A stretch of 7,372 nucleotides of DNA, from contig MNXL01000048.1 in NCBI GenBank assembly GCA_001871755.1, positions 1 to 7,372 of the forward strand, written 5' to 3'. The notes beneath the pieces were generated by a model. It had not been told where the DNA came from, made no database searches, and saw only the letters and a list, made by a program, of their open reading frames with translations. The position numbers and the translations under genes were made by a program. Shown here piece by piece: positions 1 through 5,608 of this stretch (position 1 is the first letter of the stretch; every line of letters begins with the position of its first letter). This stretch comes from Anaerolineae bacterium CG2_30_64_16. GTDB lineage: Bacteria > Chloroflexota > Anaerolineae > CG2-30-64-16.

Positions 1-532
1 CGCGCTCCTCGGTGTGAGCCACGTCCTCCGGGCGGGCATAGCCTTCCTGCTGCGCCCACTTGCTGCCCTTCGCCAGGATCTCGTCCAGCTCCGCCTGGTT
101 GAGGTGCAGGTTACCCTTGGTCCCCATGCCGCTGGGCACGCTGCGGTACATCGCGTCGGCCAGTCGGTCGATGTGGGGGCGGACGTCTTCGATGTCCAGG
201 TGCGAGCCGAGCAGCCGGACGCCGCAGTTGACGTCATACCCAACTCCTCCGGGAGAAATGATGCCCTGTGGCATAAGCGTGGCCGCCACCCCGCCGATGG
301 GAAAGCCGTAGCCCTGGTGGATATCGGGCATCGCCAGGGCCGGCTCGACCACGCCGGGCAAAGTAGCCGTGTTGACCAGTTGCTCCAGCGATCGATCTTC
401 CAGCGCCTTATCCAGGATCTCGCCGTCGGCGTAAAAACGCGCCGACACGCGCATATCGTGCCGAAAGGACTGGGGCACCTCGTACAGGTAGTCGCCAATC
501 TGGCGCAGATCGTATCGCGTGACCGGTTTCAT
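1..532 (-). CDS. rtcB: RtcB-family RNA ligase, 5' part (runs off the left edge)
   Basis: RtcB joins RNA 2',3'-cyclic phosphate (or 3'-phosphate) ends to 5'-OH ends using GTP and Mn2+, in RNA repair or tRNA splicing; it is cytoplasmic. Translating the minus strand from the ATG at 532 gives 177 uninterrupted residues. Two family blocks are clear: MPDIHQGYGFPIGG near residues 68-81 and SPGGVGYDVNCGVR near 92-105. In the second, D100 and C103 match the Asp and Cys metal ligands of RtcB. The histidine ligands and the GTP-binding histidine would lie beyond the edge; the family is usually about 400-480 residues, so some 40% is present. The start fits the family N terminus (MKPVTRYDLRQIGDYLYEVP); a G-rich stretch just upstream is only a weak ribosome binding site. 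It follows the A-type Fe-S carrier gene in the same direction across a 110-base gap holding an inverted repeat. Family assignment is very secure. Confidence 0.95.
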   Translation of the reverse strand, partial: MKPVTRYDLRQIGDYLYEVPQSFRHDMRVSARFYADGEILDKALEDRSLEQLVNTATLPGVVEPALAMPDIHQGYGFPIGGVAATLMPQGIISPGGVGYDVNCGVRLLGSHLDIEDVRPHIDRLADAMYRSVPSGMGTKGNLHLNQAELDEILAKGSKWAQQEGYARPEDVAHTEER

Positions 533-552
533 GTTGCCCCCATGAGAGTAGG

Positions 553-629
553 CAAGTAGACAAGGAACAGGTAGACAAGGATTCATGTATCTTCCTGTGT
601 CCTTGTTTCCTTGTTTCCTTGTCTACTTG
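553..629. repeat. Inverted repeat with 15-base perfect arms, made of short direct repeats
   Basis: The arms are CAAGTAGACAAGGAA (553-567) and its exact complement TTCCTTGTCTACTTG (615-629). Each arm lies in a degenerate tandem array: GTAGACAAGG occurs at 556-565 and 571-580, and CCTTGTTT-type units are repeated across 601-632. The element fills most of the gap between the Fe-S carrier gene and rtcB. No T-run follows the stem on the minus strand, so it is not a standard intrinsic terminator. It could form an RNA hairpin or be a dispersed intergenic repeat; which one cannot be told from one copy. Confidence 0.8.
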
Positions 630-642
630 TTTCCCCGTCTAT

Positions 643-1017
643 TTACCCACAACTACTGCACCCGCCGGCGCCACAACTCGAAACGACGTTAGGATTCTCG
701 ATATGGAATCCACCGCCCATCACATTGTCCACGTAGTCGATGCTGGCGCCGGACATGTAGCCCAGGGTCTGTGGGTCGATCACCACGCGCAGGCCGCACT
801 GCTCGAACACCGTGTCAACATCGCGCGGCTTGTCGTCAAAAGCCATGCCGTATTGCAGGCCACTGCACCCACCACCGCTGACAAACACCCGCAGCGCATG
901 TGTGTTCCGCACGCCCTTCTCATCCATGATCTCGATCAGCTTGTCCGCTGCAAGCTGCGTCAAGGTCACCGGCGCCGTAGCCACCAGCGTTGTCTCTTCC
1001 ATCGTTGCAACTGCCAT
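643..1017 (-). CDS. A-type iron-sulfur cluster carrier (IscA/ErpA/SufA family)
   Basis: A-type carriers accept Fe-S clusters from the ISC or SUF scaffold and pass them to apo-enzymes in the cytoplasm. The 124-residue product has the HesB/IscA fold signature: VTLTQLAADKLIEIM near 17-31, the GGGCSGLQYGMAF block with C51, and a C-terminal NPNVVSSCG with C115. C51 and C115 are 63 residues apart, as in canonical carriers. The end differs: canonical proteins read CGC, whereas here C115 is followed by GAGG, C120, SS, C123 and a final G, so the second C-terminal ligand is displaced and a third cysteine is added. The N terminus is about 15 residues longer than the shortest family members. The ATG at 1017 has a good ribosome binding site (GGGAGG, 6 bases upstream). 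It lies downstream of moaA and the SufR-like regulator in the same direction. Which of IscA, ErpA or SufA it represents cannot be told from sequence alone, so no symbol is given. Confidence 0.93.
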   Translation of the reverse strand: MAVATMEETTLVATAPVTLTQLAADKLIEIMDEKGVRNTHALRVFVSGGGCSGLQYGMAFDDKPRDVDTVFEQCGLRVVIDPQTLGYMSGASIDYVDNVMGGGFHIENPNVVSSCGAGGCSSCG

Positions 1018-1061
1018 GAAAATCCTCCCTGATGTGAATTATGTACCTGCTCAATAGGCCA

Positions 1062-1145
1062 GGCTAAGGACTGAGAATTGAATAACTTGCGCAAGTCCGC
1101 CCTTCATTTGCCGGAGCCAGTGAGTAAGTTATTTAGTCCTTAGCC
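1062..1145. repeat. Imperfect inverted repeat between moaA and the Fe-S carrier gene
   Basis: The outer arms GGCTAAGGACT (1062-1072) and AGTCCTTAGCC (1135-1145) are perfect complements. Inner arms AATAACTT (1081-1088) and AAGTTATT (1126-1133) are also perfect. The left side has 8 unpaired bases between its arms and the right side has one. The central loop is about 37 bases. The element occupies half of the 169-base gap and lies in the leader or upstream region of the carrier gene. No T-run follows on the minus strand. Its build resembles the other intergenic inverted repeats of the window, with a different sequence. Confidence 0.75.
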
Positions 1146-1186
1146 CTAATTGTGGCAAACAGTCGTGCTGCCCCGCGACTAGCCCA

Positions 1187-2197
1187 TCACCCGCCGATCT
1201 GACTCATCTCGCGGGACATGGCGATGTCGTGCTCTTCCAGCCGATGCCCCCACGGTTTACGAAAAGCCGCCTCTGCCACGATGCGGCGCAGCGCTGCAAA
1301 ATCCGCGCCGGCGCGCAATGGTGTCAACAGGTCCACTTCGTCATCCCGCAACAAGCACAAGCGCAACTTACCATCCGCGGTCAACCGCAGCCGGGTGCAC
1401 CCTTCACAAAACGGTTCAGTGACACTGCTGATAAACCCCAGTTGGCCCAGCGCGCCAGCCAGGCGATAGGGCCGGGCCGGATCGTGGCCGTCGTGCTCCG
1501 GCGCCAGGGTCAGCGGTCCCAACTCCGCCTCGATGCGCGCCCGCGTCTCGGCCGAAGGCACCACCTGGCTCTGTTGAAAATCGGCTACCTTGCCGAGTGG
1601 CATCATCTCGATGAAGCGCACGTGCCACGGATGGTCCAACGTGAGCCGAGCCAGATCGGCCACCTCCAGGTCGTTGAAACCGCGAGTCACCACGCAGTTC
1701 AGTTTGAGAGGCCGCAACCCGGCCGTCTCGGCTGCTTCGATGCCCCGCCATACATCCGTCAGGTCGCCGCGGCGAGTGATCCTGCGGAATTTGGTGGGGT
1801 CCAAGGAGTCGATACTGATGTTCACCTGATCCAGACCCGCTGCGACCAATGGGCCGGCCAACTCGGCCAGCCGGATGCCGTTGGTCGTCATCGCTATTCG
1901 CCGGATGCCCGGCACCGTCCGAATCCCGCGCACCAGATCCACCACCCCGCGGCGCACGGTGGGCTCGCCGCCGGTCAGGCGGATCTTGTCCACGCCCAAG
2001 CTGGCCGCCACGCGCACCAGCGTCAGAATCTCGTCGGCTTGGAGCAACGTGGCCTGCGAGCGGAAAACGATGTCCTCGGGCATGCAATAGATACAGCGCA
2101 GGTTACACGCATCGGTCAACGACACCCGCAGGTAATGCAAGTGCCGTCCGTAGGAATCGTACATGGCCTCAGCGTTGTCGGCAAAGATGTCGGCCAA
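1187..2197 (-). CDS. moaA: GTP 3',8-cyclase MoaA (molybdenum cofactor biosynthesis)
   Basis: MoaA is a radical-SAM enzyme that converts GTP to 3',8-cyclo-7,8-dihydro-GTP, the first step of molybdopterin synthesis, with MoaC as next enzyme. The 336-residue length is normal. The N-terminal cluster motif is C31-x3-C35-x2-C38 (DACNLRCIYCMPED), followed by the SAM-binding TGGEPTVRRG. The C-terminal cluster motif is C264-x2-C267-x13-C281 (CEGCTRLRLTADGKLRLC). The protein ends in SQIGG, the conserved Gly-Gly tail needed in the active site. All key residues are present, so it should be active. The chosen start is TTG at 2197, preceded by GAGGTGG at good distance; an ATG at 2164 (MYDSYGRHLHYLRVS) also matches common MoaA N termini but has a poorly spaced ribosome binding site. 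No other moa or moe gene is in the window. It needs two [4Fe-4S] clusters, which fits its place between an Fe-S-type regulator and an Fe-S carrier. Confidence 0.97.
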   Translation of the reverse strand: MADIFADNAEAMYDSYGRHLHYLRVSLTDACNLRCIYCMPEDIVFRSQATLLQADEILTLVRVAASLGVDKIRLTGGEPTVRRGVVDLVRGIRTVPGIRRIAMTTNGIRLAELAGPLVAAGLDQVNISIDSLDPTKFRRITRRGDLTDVWRGIEAAETAGLRPLKLNCVVTRGFNDLEVADLARLTLDHPWHVRFIEMMPLGKVADFQQSQVVPSAETRARIEAELGPLTLAPEHDGHDPARPYRLAGALGQLGFISSVTEPFCEGCTRLRLTADGKLRLCLLRDDEVDLLTPLRAGADFAALRRIVAEAAFRKPWGHRLEEHDIAMSREMSQIGG

Positions 2198-2238
2198 CCT
2201 GCCACCTCATCGGTCGTCTGTTCACACAGCCCGGAGAG

Positions 2239-2301
2239 AAAAAACGTAGAGCGCAAGGTTCGTGAGAGGTTCGCAATGGCCTCCACGCCTGCGTTCTACG
2301 T
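2239..2301 (-). terminator. Probable intrinsic terminator after the SufR-like gene (inverted repeat plus T6)
   Basis: On the minus strand ACGTAGAACGCA (2301-2290) pairs with TGCGCTCTACGT (2255-2244), 11 of 12 positions, directly followed by six T (A-run 2239-2244 on the plus strand). The loop is 34 bases, longer than usual, but can form an inner GAGG/CCTC stem. The site is 14 bases past the regulator stop and 46 bases before the moaA TTG, so it may end or attenuate transcription into moaA. Alternatively it is another dispersed intergenic repeat that happens to be followed by T residues. Confidence 0.5.
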
Positions 2302-2314
2302 GGTTCGTGCCCCA

Positions 2315-2953
2315 TCAAGCGCCTGGACCGTTCGCCCGGTCTTGCTCGATGATGTATGTGCAATGGGATGATCCATCCAGGACGCGCGATGCCAGGCGGA
2401 TCGCCCCGGGTACCAACCGCTGGATCATGGTCTGATCCATCGCGCACAGCTCGGGATGATCGTCGGCGACCCCCGTGTAGGGACAGTTACAGGCATACAA
2501 CTCGTAATGACCATCGCGCAACTCCCAGCGCGCGCTATAGCCGCGCTCCGAGAGGAAAGCGGTCACCTCTTCCAGCCGATCCTCCACCGATTGACCCGGC
2601 AGAGGTGTCGGCGCCTCGCGCGAGGTTCTCTCAGCCAGCCGCACCAGCAGTCCGCGCAATTCCTGGGCCGAAAGCAGATTTTTCATCTCTGCGAGGATCC
2701 CGCTGGCCAGGACATCATACCGCTGTGGGAACAGCTTCGCAGCATCGGCCGTCAACGCGTACATCTGGCTCGGCCGCCCTGCGCCGTTGTGCCGGCGCAC
2801 CCCGGTCGACTCCACCAGGTCCTCGCCGACCAGGATATCCAAATGATGGCGCACCGAGACCTGCGCCATGCCCAACTGCTCCGCCAATTCGGCGACAGTT
2901 GCCGCGCCCTCTTCCTTCAATATTTCGGTGATACGACGTCGAACCGGCTGCAC
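2315..2953 (-). CDS. SufR-like winged-helix transcriptional regulator with a four-cysteine C-terminal domain
   Basis: This 212-residue protein is probably an Fe-S-sensing repressor or activator. Residues 1-70 form a DeoR/ArsR-type winged helix-turn-helix: MQPVRRRITEILKEEGAATV, then AELAEQLGMAQVSVRHHLDI as helix-turn-helix and GAGRPSQMYALT as wing. After a helical middle part, C155, C157, C170 and C198 lie in a domain reading YACNCPYTGV, HPELCAMD and SSHCTYII. The spacing C157-x12-C170-x27-C198 agrees, as I recall, with the cluster-binding cysteines of SufR, the regulator of the suf operon. The GTG start at 2953 is supported by GAGGAG five bases upstream, and a strong promoter lies about 110 bases further up. 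It is first of a same-strand row with moaA and an A-type carrier, plausible targets. The cluster type, DNA site and targets are inference. An ordinary ArsR/DeoR-type regulator binding metal through the cysteines is the main alternative. Confidence 0.85.
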   Translation of the reverse strand: MQPVRRRITEILKEEGAATVAELAEQLGMAQVSVRHHLDILVGEDLVESTGVRRHNGAGRPSQMYALTADAAKLFPQRYDVLASGILAEMKNLLSAQELRGLLVRLAERTSREAPTPLPGQSVEDRLEEVTAFLSERGYSARWELRDGHYELYACNCPYTGVADDHPELCAMDQTMIQRLVPGAIRLASRVLDGSSHCTYIIEQDRANGPGA

Positions 2954-3010
2954 TTGCGCGCTCCTCGCACCGAGTGTCCTCGACGCTCACTTGAAGACCC
3001 CGCGGGCACC

Positions 3011-3020
3011 GAACATGTTC
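3011..3020. promoter_or_regulatory. Perfect 10-base palindrome in the regulator leader, possible operator
   Basis: GAACATGTTC is a perfect palindrome lying roughly 40-50 bases downstream of the expected transcription start of the SufR-like gene and 58 bases before its GTG. A dimeric regulator could bind here. It does not fit the LexA pattern GAAC-N4-GTTC, because the half-sites are only two bases apart. A short palindrome can arise by chance. Confidence 0.25.
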
Positions 3021-3065
3021 TCAGCTGGACGGCCACCATTCTACCTTGAGACTGATAGCAGACGG

Positions 3066-3094
3066 ACTATAGCACAACCCGCGCTCCTTGTCAA
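3066..3094 (-). promoter_or_regulatory. Sigma70-type promoter of the SufR-like gene
   Basis: On the minus strand a perfect -35 box TTGACA (3094-3089) is followed after exactly 17 bases by TATAGT (3071-3066), one mismatch from TATAAT. Transcription would start near 3059, giving a leader of about 105 bases before the GTG at 2953. The region just upstream (3095-3124) is very AT-rich, as in UP elements. This is the best promoter in the window. Confidence 0.8.
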
Positions 3095-3109
3095 TTACTA
3101 TGATAATAT

Positions 3110-3121
3110 TGATATATATCA
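3110..3121. promoter_or_regulatory. Perfect 12-base palindrome upstream of the regulator promoter, possible operator
   Basis: TGATATATATCA is a perfect palindrome 15 bases upstream of the -35 box, inside the most AT-rich stretch of the window (3088-3124). A second TGATA at 3101-3105 pairs with TATCA at 3117-3121 across 11 bases. It could be a binding site for the SufR-like regulator itself or for an activator, or merely a product of AT-richness. It does not match the cyanobacterial SufR pattern CAAC-N6-GTTG. Confidence 0.35.
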
Positions 3122-3124
3122 GAT

Positions 3125-3671
3125 AGGGCGGGGGTGACTACAAGGCTTTTCATAAGGTATCTTAAGGAAATCGCGTCACATCTAACTTTAAGATTGAACG
3201 GCAGAACGCGGTTGCATACGCCTTGGCGGTGTGCCAGTCAAATTCCGACACAAGCAGTCGCGTAGAACAAATGTATCAGCGAGGCGCATTCAACATAACT
3301 ACCCGGTGATCGGCTACTTGGCCGCATACTGCCGTTTGCCCGCATCGCCGATCGTCTGTAGAATAGATTTCGTCACAGTTGGACAACGCCCATTCGAATT
3401 TTCATGCTTCTGGTTCATCTTTACCATAGGACAGTAGGTTCCCCAGACTCTGCCAGAGGCGGTCGAATCACCGTCTCACCTGTTCTGAACTTGGTCGTTT
3501 TGGTACCCATAAGCTGGTGTGGCTTGCGCGAAGAGCATGGAAGTACGCCGCGCTGGATACACGAAATCGCACAGATCGAAGAACCGGGCTCTCGGGAGCG
3601 ACCGGGCGCCCAGTCGCTGACGCGGTCTTGCTTTGCGTCCGCCACAATTCGTGAGAATCAGAGGGTTTGCG
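3125..3671. other. Long gene-free region upstream of dnaA
   Basis: About 550 bases between the divergent regulator promoter region and the dnaA start hold no convincing gene. Open frames here (such as 3231-3437 on the plus strand) are short, lack ribosome binding sites and look like no known protein. I found no TTATCCACA-type DnaA box, tRNA or recognisable small RNA. The only promoter-like pair on the plus strand is TTGCCC (3336-3341), 17 bases, TAGAAT (3359-3364), which could drive dnaA with a leader of some 300 bases. GC content appears lower at the left end than in the flanking genes. Confidence 0.5.
3336..3364 (+). promoter_or_regulatory. Candidate dnaA promoter
   Basis: TTGCCC (3336-3341) and TAGAAT (3359-3364) are separated by 17 bases. 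The -35 box matches 4 of 6 and the -10 box 5 of 6 consensus positions. No better pair was seen between here and the dnaA start, 307 bases further on. Such a long leader is unusual, and a weaker, closer promoter may exist. Confidence 0.3.
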
Positions 3672-5063
3672 ATGTACGCGTCTGAAATGCCTTCGGCCCG
3701 TCGCCCCCAAGACATTTGGGAGATTGCGCGTAGCCAGCTACGCTTACAAATGACCAGAGGCACCTACGAGACATGGGTGCGGGACACGGTTTGTCTGACA
3801 CACGAAGATGGTGCTTTCGTAATCGGCGTCGCGAACGCCTATGCGAAAGACTGGCTGTCGTTGCGGCTGCGCCCCCTGATCAAGCGCACGTTGACCAGCA
3901 TCGTCGGACACGCCGTGGATATCACTTTCGTCGTCCAACCTGGGTCGATTGCCAGCGAGCCGGAAACCTATTCAGGTCCTTTGCTCGACCTTGCGCCGGC
4001 CGAGGAGGCTGCCACAGCCAGCGCATCTGCAACGATCGGGGCCAGTTTGAACCCACGCTACACTTTCGACAACTTCATCGTCGGGTCGGCCAATCGGATG
4101 GCGCACGCGGTGGGACTTTCGGTCGCCGAAAACCCCGGCAAGGCCTACAATCCGCTCTTTCTATACGGTGACAGCGGACTGGGTAAAACGCATCTGCTTC
4201 AGGCTATCGGGCATTTCGTGCAGGCGCACGGGCTGCGGGTGCTCTACGTGAGCTCCGAGTTGTTCACCACCGAATTGATCGACGCGATCCGCATGCAATC
4301 CACCGATCAGTTTCGGGCCAAATACCGCACGATCGATGTCCTCCTGATCGACGATGTGCATTTCATCGCCGGCAAAGAGCAGACTCAGGAAGAATTCTTT
4401 CACACATTCAACGCCCTGCACTCTGCCAACCGCCAACTCGTGCTGACCAGTGACCGGCCGCCGCAAGCGATTCCCACGCTCGAGGACCGCTTGCGTTCCC
4501 GCTTTGGCTGGGGCATGATCGCTGACATTCAACCGCCCAACCTGGAAACCCGAATCGCGATCCTGCAGACCAAGACCGCCTCGATGGGACAGCATTTGCC
4601 CGATAGCGTCATCACCTTGATTGCACAGCGCGCCCATCGCAACATCCGTGATCTGGAGGGCGCGTTGAACAACGTGTTGGCGCATGCGCAACTGCTCAAC
4701 CGACCGCTGAATCCCGCGCTCGTCGAGGATGCGTTGGCCTATCTTGTGCCCAGTCAGAGCAAGCTGAGCCTGGACGCGATCCTGGAAGTGGCTAGCGGCT
4801 ATTTCGGAGTGGGCGTATCGGGCCTGACCGGCCGCGCGCGCAGCGCGCGCATCGCCCTACAGCGGCAGATCGTGATGTACGTGATGCGCGAGGAGACGGA
4901 TGCGTCCCTCCCACAGATCGGGCAGGCCCTGGGCGGCCGCGATCACACCACCATCATGTATGGTTATGACAAGATTGCCACGGAGATGGAGCAGGACCCG
5001 GACCTGGCGCGTCAGGTTGCGAATTTGCGTAGCCGGCTCTACGAACCGGTTCGGGTGCGCTGA
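3672..5063 (+). CDS. dnaA: Chromosomal replication initiator protein DnaA
   Basis: DnaA binds DnaA boxes at oriC as an ATP-bound filament, opens the DNA and helps load the DnaB helicase. The 463-residue product has all four domains. Domain I is near 12-90 (DIWEIARSQLRLQMTRGTYE, ETWVRDT). A short acidic/Ala-rich linker (about 91-125) is domain II. The AAA+ domain III carries Walker A GDSGLGKT (166-173), Walker B VLLIDDVH (223-230), sensor 1 VLTSDRPP (257-264), the arginine-finger box EDRLRSRFGWG (271-281) and sensor 2 RNIRDLEGALNN (323-334). Domain IV ends with the signature GGRDHTTIMYGYDKI (421-435). Walker A usually reads GGVGLGKT, so D167-S168 is a mild variant. The ATG at 3672 has GAGGG six bases upstream; an in-frame TTG at 3633 would add 13 residues without domain support. 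DnaA boxes follow directly after the stop. Confidence 0.98.
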   Translation: MYASEMPSARRPQDIWEIARSQLRLQMTRGTYETWVRDTVCLTHEDGAFVIGVANAYAKDWLSLRLRPLIKRTLTSIVGHAVDITFVVQPGSIASEPETYSGPLLDLAPAEEAATASASATIGASLNPRYTFDNFIVGSANRMAHAVGLSVAENPGKAYNPLFLYGDSGLGKTHLLQAIGHFVQAHGLRVLYVSSELFTTELIDAIRMQSTDQFRAKYRTIDVLLIDDVHFIAGKEQTQEEFFHTFNALHSANRQLVLTSDRPPQAIPTLEDRLRSRFGWGMIADIQPPNLETRIAILQTKTASMGQHLPDSVITLIAQRAHRNIRDLEGALNNVLAHAQLLNRPLNPALVEDALAYLVPSQSKLSLDAILEVASGYFGVGVSGLTGRARSARIALQRQIVMYVMREETDASLPQIGQALGGRDHTTIMYGYDKIATEMEQDPDLARQVANLRSRLYEPVRVR

Positions 5064-5072
5064 AGGAATGCC

Positions 5073-5123
5073 TGTGGATAACCACCCCTTTTCTTGTGGA
5101 CAACAAGGTCGCATTGTGGATAA
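5073..5123 (+). other. Probable oriC: three DnaA boxes after dnaA
   Basis: Two perfect DnaA boxes TGTGGATAA (5073-5081 and 5115-5123; TTATCCACA on the other strand) flank TGTGGACAA (5095-5103; TTGTCCACA, the form common in GC-rich bacteria). All three have the same orientation, with start-to-start spacing of 22 and 20 bases, about two helical turns, so the protein would bind on one face. A poorer copy, TGTGGACAT, is at 5210-5218. The first box begins 10 bases after the dnaA stop, a classical oriC location. No clear AT-rich unwinding element was seen nearby; the span CCCCTTTTCTTG between the first two boxes is modest. The sites could instead serve dnaA regulation. Confidence 0.75.
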
Positions 5124-5148
5124 CCTGATCCCAACGACCAGGATTAGG
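5124..5148. repeat. Short hairpin beside the DnaA boxes
   Basis: CCTGATCC (5124-5131) and GGATTAGG (5141-5148) pair at 7 of 8 positions plus one G-T pair across a 9-base loop, starting at the base after the third DnaA box. There is no T-run after it, so a terminator for dnaA is not well supported. It may be part of the origin architecture or chance. Confidence 0.35.
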
Positions 5149-5268
5149 CGCCCGATCCGCCTGACCCCCCAGGGTTAGTGGCGCCACCAGATCGACAGTT
5201 ATTGCCGGTTGTGGACATCGCCGCCTGGTCCAGTTCCCTGGCCAGCTCTTCCCTCCATTGAGAGATCG

Positions 5269-5297
5269 TTGACGGATGCCGGAAAAGGGGTTAGAAT
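5269..5297 (+). promoter_or_regulatory. Promoter of the toxin-antitoxin operon
   Basis: TTGACG (5269-5274) and TAGAAT (5292-5297) are separated by exactly 17 bases; each box has one mismatch to consensus. The expected transcription start is near 5304, leaving a leader of about 44 bases before the GTG at 5348. The palindrome ACCGGT (5298-5303) lies between the -10 box and the start site, where antitoxin autorepression would be expected. Confidence 0.7.
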
Positions 5298-5347
5298 ACC
5301 GGTCAGCAAGCACAAGCGCGGCGAGACCCCGTAGTGGAGGTGAAATT

Positions 5348-5608
5348 GTGTCCATAGTTATAGACTATCGCCAACGGTTGCTGGAGGAAACCAGCGACCT
5401 ATCTCCCCTGGAGATGGAAAAGATCTACCAGGCCGTGGTCTTTCTCAAGGAAAAGTTCATAGCTTCCGACGAAGCGCGCTACCATACTGAATCGTGGATT
5501 CAAGCGGAGAAAGAGGCAACCGAAGCTCATCGGCGGGGTGGACTGAAAAGGTACTCCAGTGTTGATGAGATGATGGACGACATCCTCTCGGAGACTGACG
5601 AGGTATGA
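5348..5608 (+). CDS. Type II antitoxin partner of a RelE-like toxin
   Basis: I infer an antitoxin from position and shape: an 86-residue acidic protein whose stop overlaps the start of a RelE-like toxin (ATGA at 5605-5608). Residues 1-40 (MSIVIDYRQRLLEETSDLSP, then LEMEKIYQAVVFLKEKFI) are helical and resemble DUF2281-type antitoxin N termini. Residues 50-80 (WIQAEKEATEAHRRGG, LKRYSSVDEMMDDIL) resemble the toxin-binding tail of Phd/RelB-type antitoxins, which wraps round the toxin. The GTG at 5348 is chosen because GGAGGTG precedes it by 5 bases; an in-frame upstream start at 5276 would lie inside the promoter and add a Ser/Arg/Ala-rich stretch without family likeness. In such systems the antitoxin neutralises the toxin and represses its own promoter. 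The reading frame is intact although the toxin is not. The precise family is uncertain. Confidence 0.75.
   Translation: MSIVIDYRQRLLEETSDLSPLEMEKIYQAVVFLKEKFIASDEARYHTESWIQAEKEATEAHRRGGLKRYSSVDEMMDDILSETDEV

Noticed and set aside
14..559. 181-codon open frame on the plus strand opposite rtcB
   Set aside because: It mirrors the rtcB frame, has no domain likeness, and the minus-strand reading gives clear RtcB motifs.
553..629. CRISPR-like repeat array
   Set aside because: The repeated words are 7-10 bases and contiguous or in inverted order, with no regular unique spacers.
1229..2371. 380-codon open frame on the plus strand
   Set aside because: It lies antisense to moaA, whose motifs are complete; the plus-strand product is rich in Arg, Gln and His with no recognisable domain, as expected for a GC-rich shadow frame.
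3011..3020. LexA box
   Set aside because: GAACATGTTC has half-sites separated by two bases, not the four of GAAC-N4-GTTC; kept only as a weak generic operator candidate.
3360..3395. DnaA box near GTTGGACAAC upstream of dnaA
   Set aside because: The best match has two mismatches in the nine-base consensus and is isolated.
3231..3437. 68-codon open frame upstream of dnaA
   Set aside because: No ribosome binding site, mixed composition rich in Phe and Cys, and no similarity to a known family; chance frame in a gene-free region.
4161..4691. 176-codon open frame on the minus strand inside dnaA
   Set aside because: Antisense shadow of the DnaA AAA+ domain, with no ribosome binding site or family likeness.
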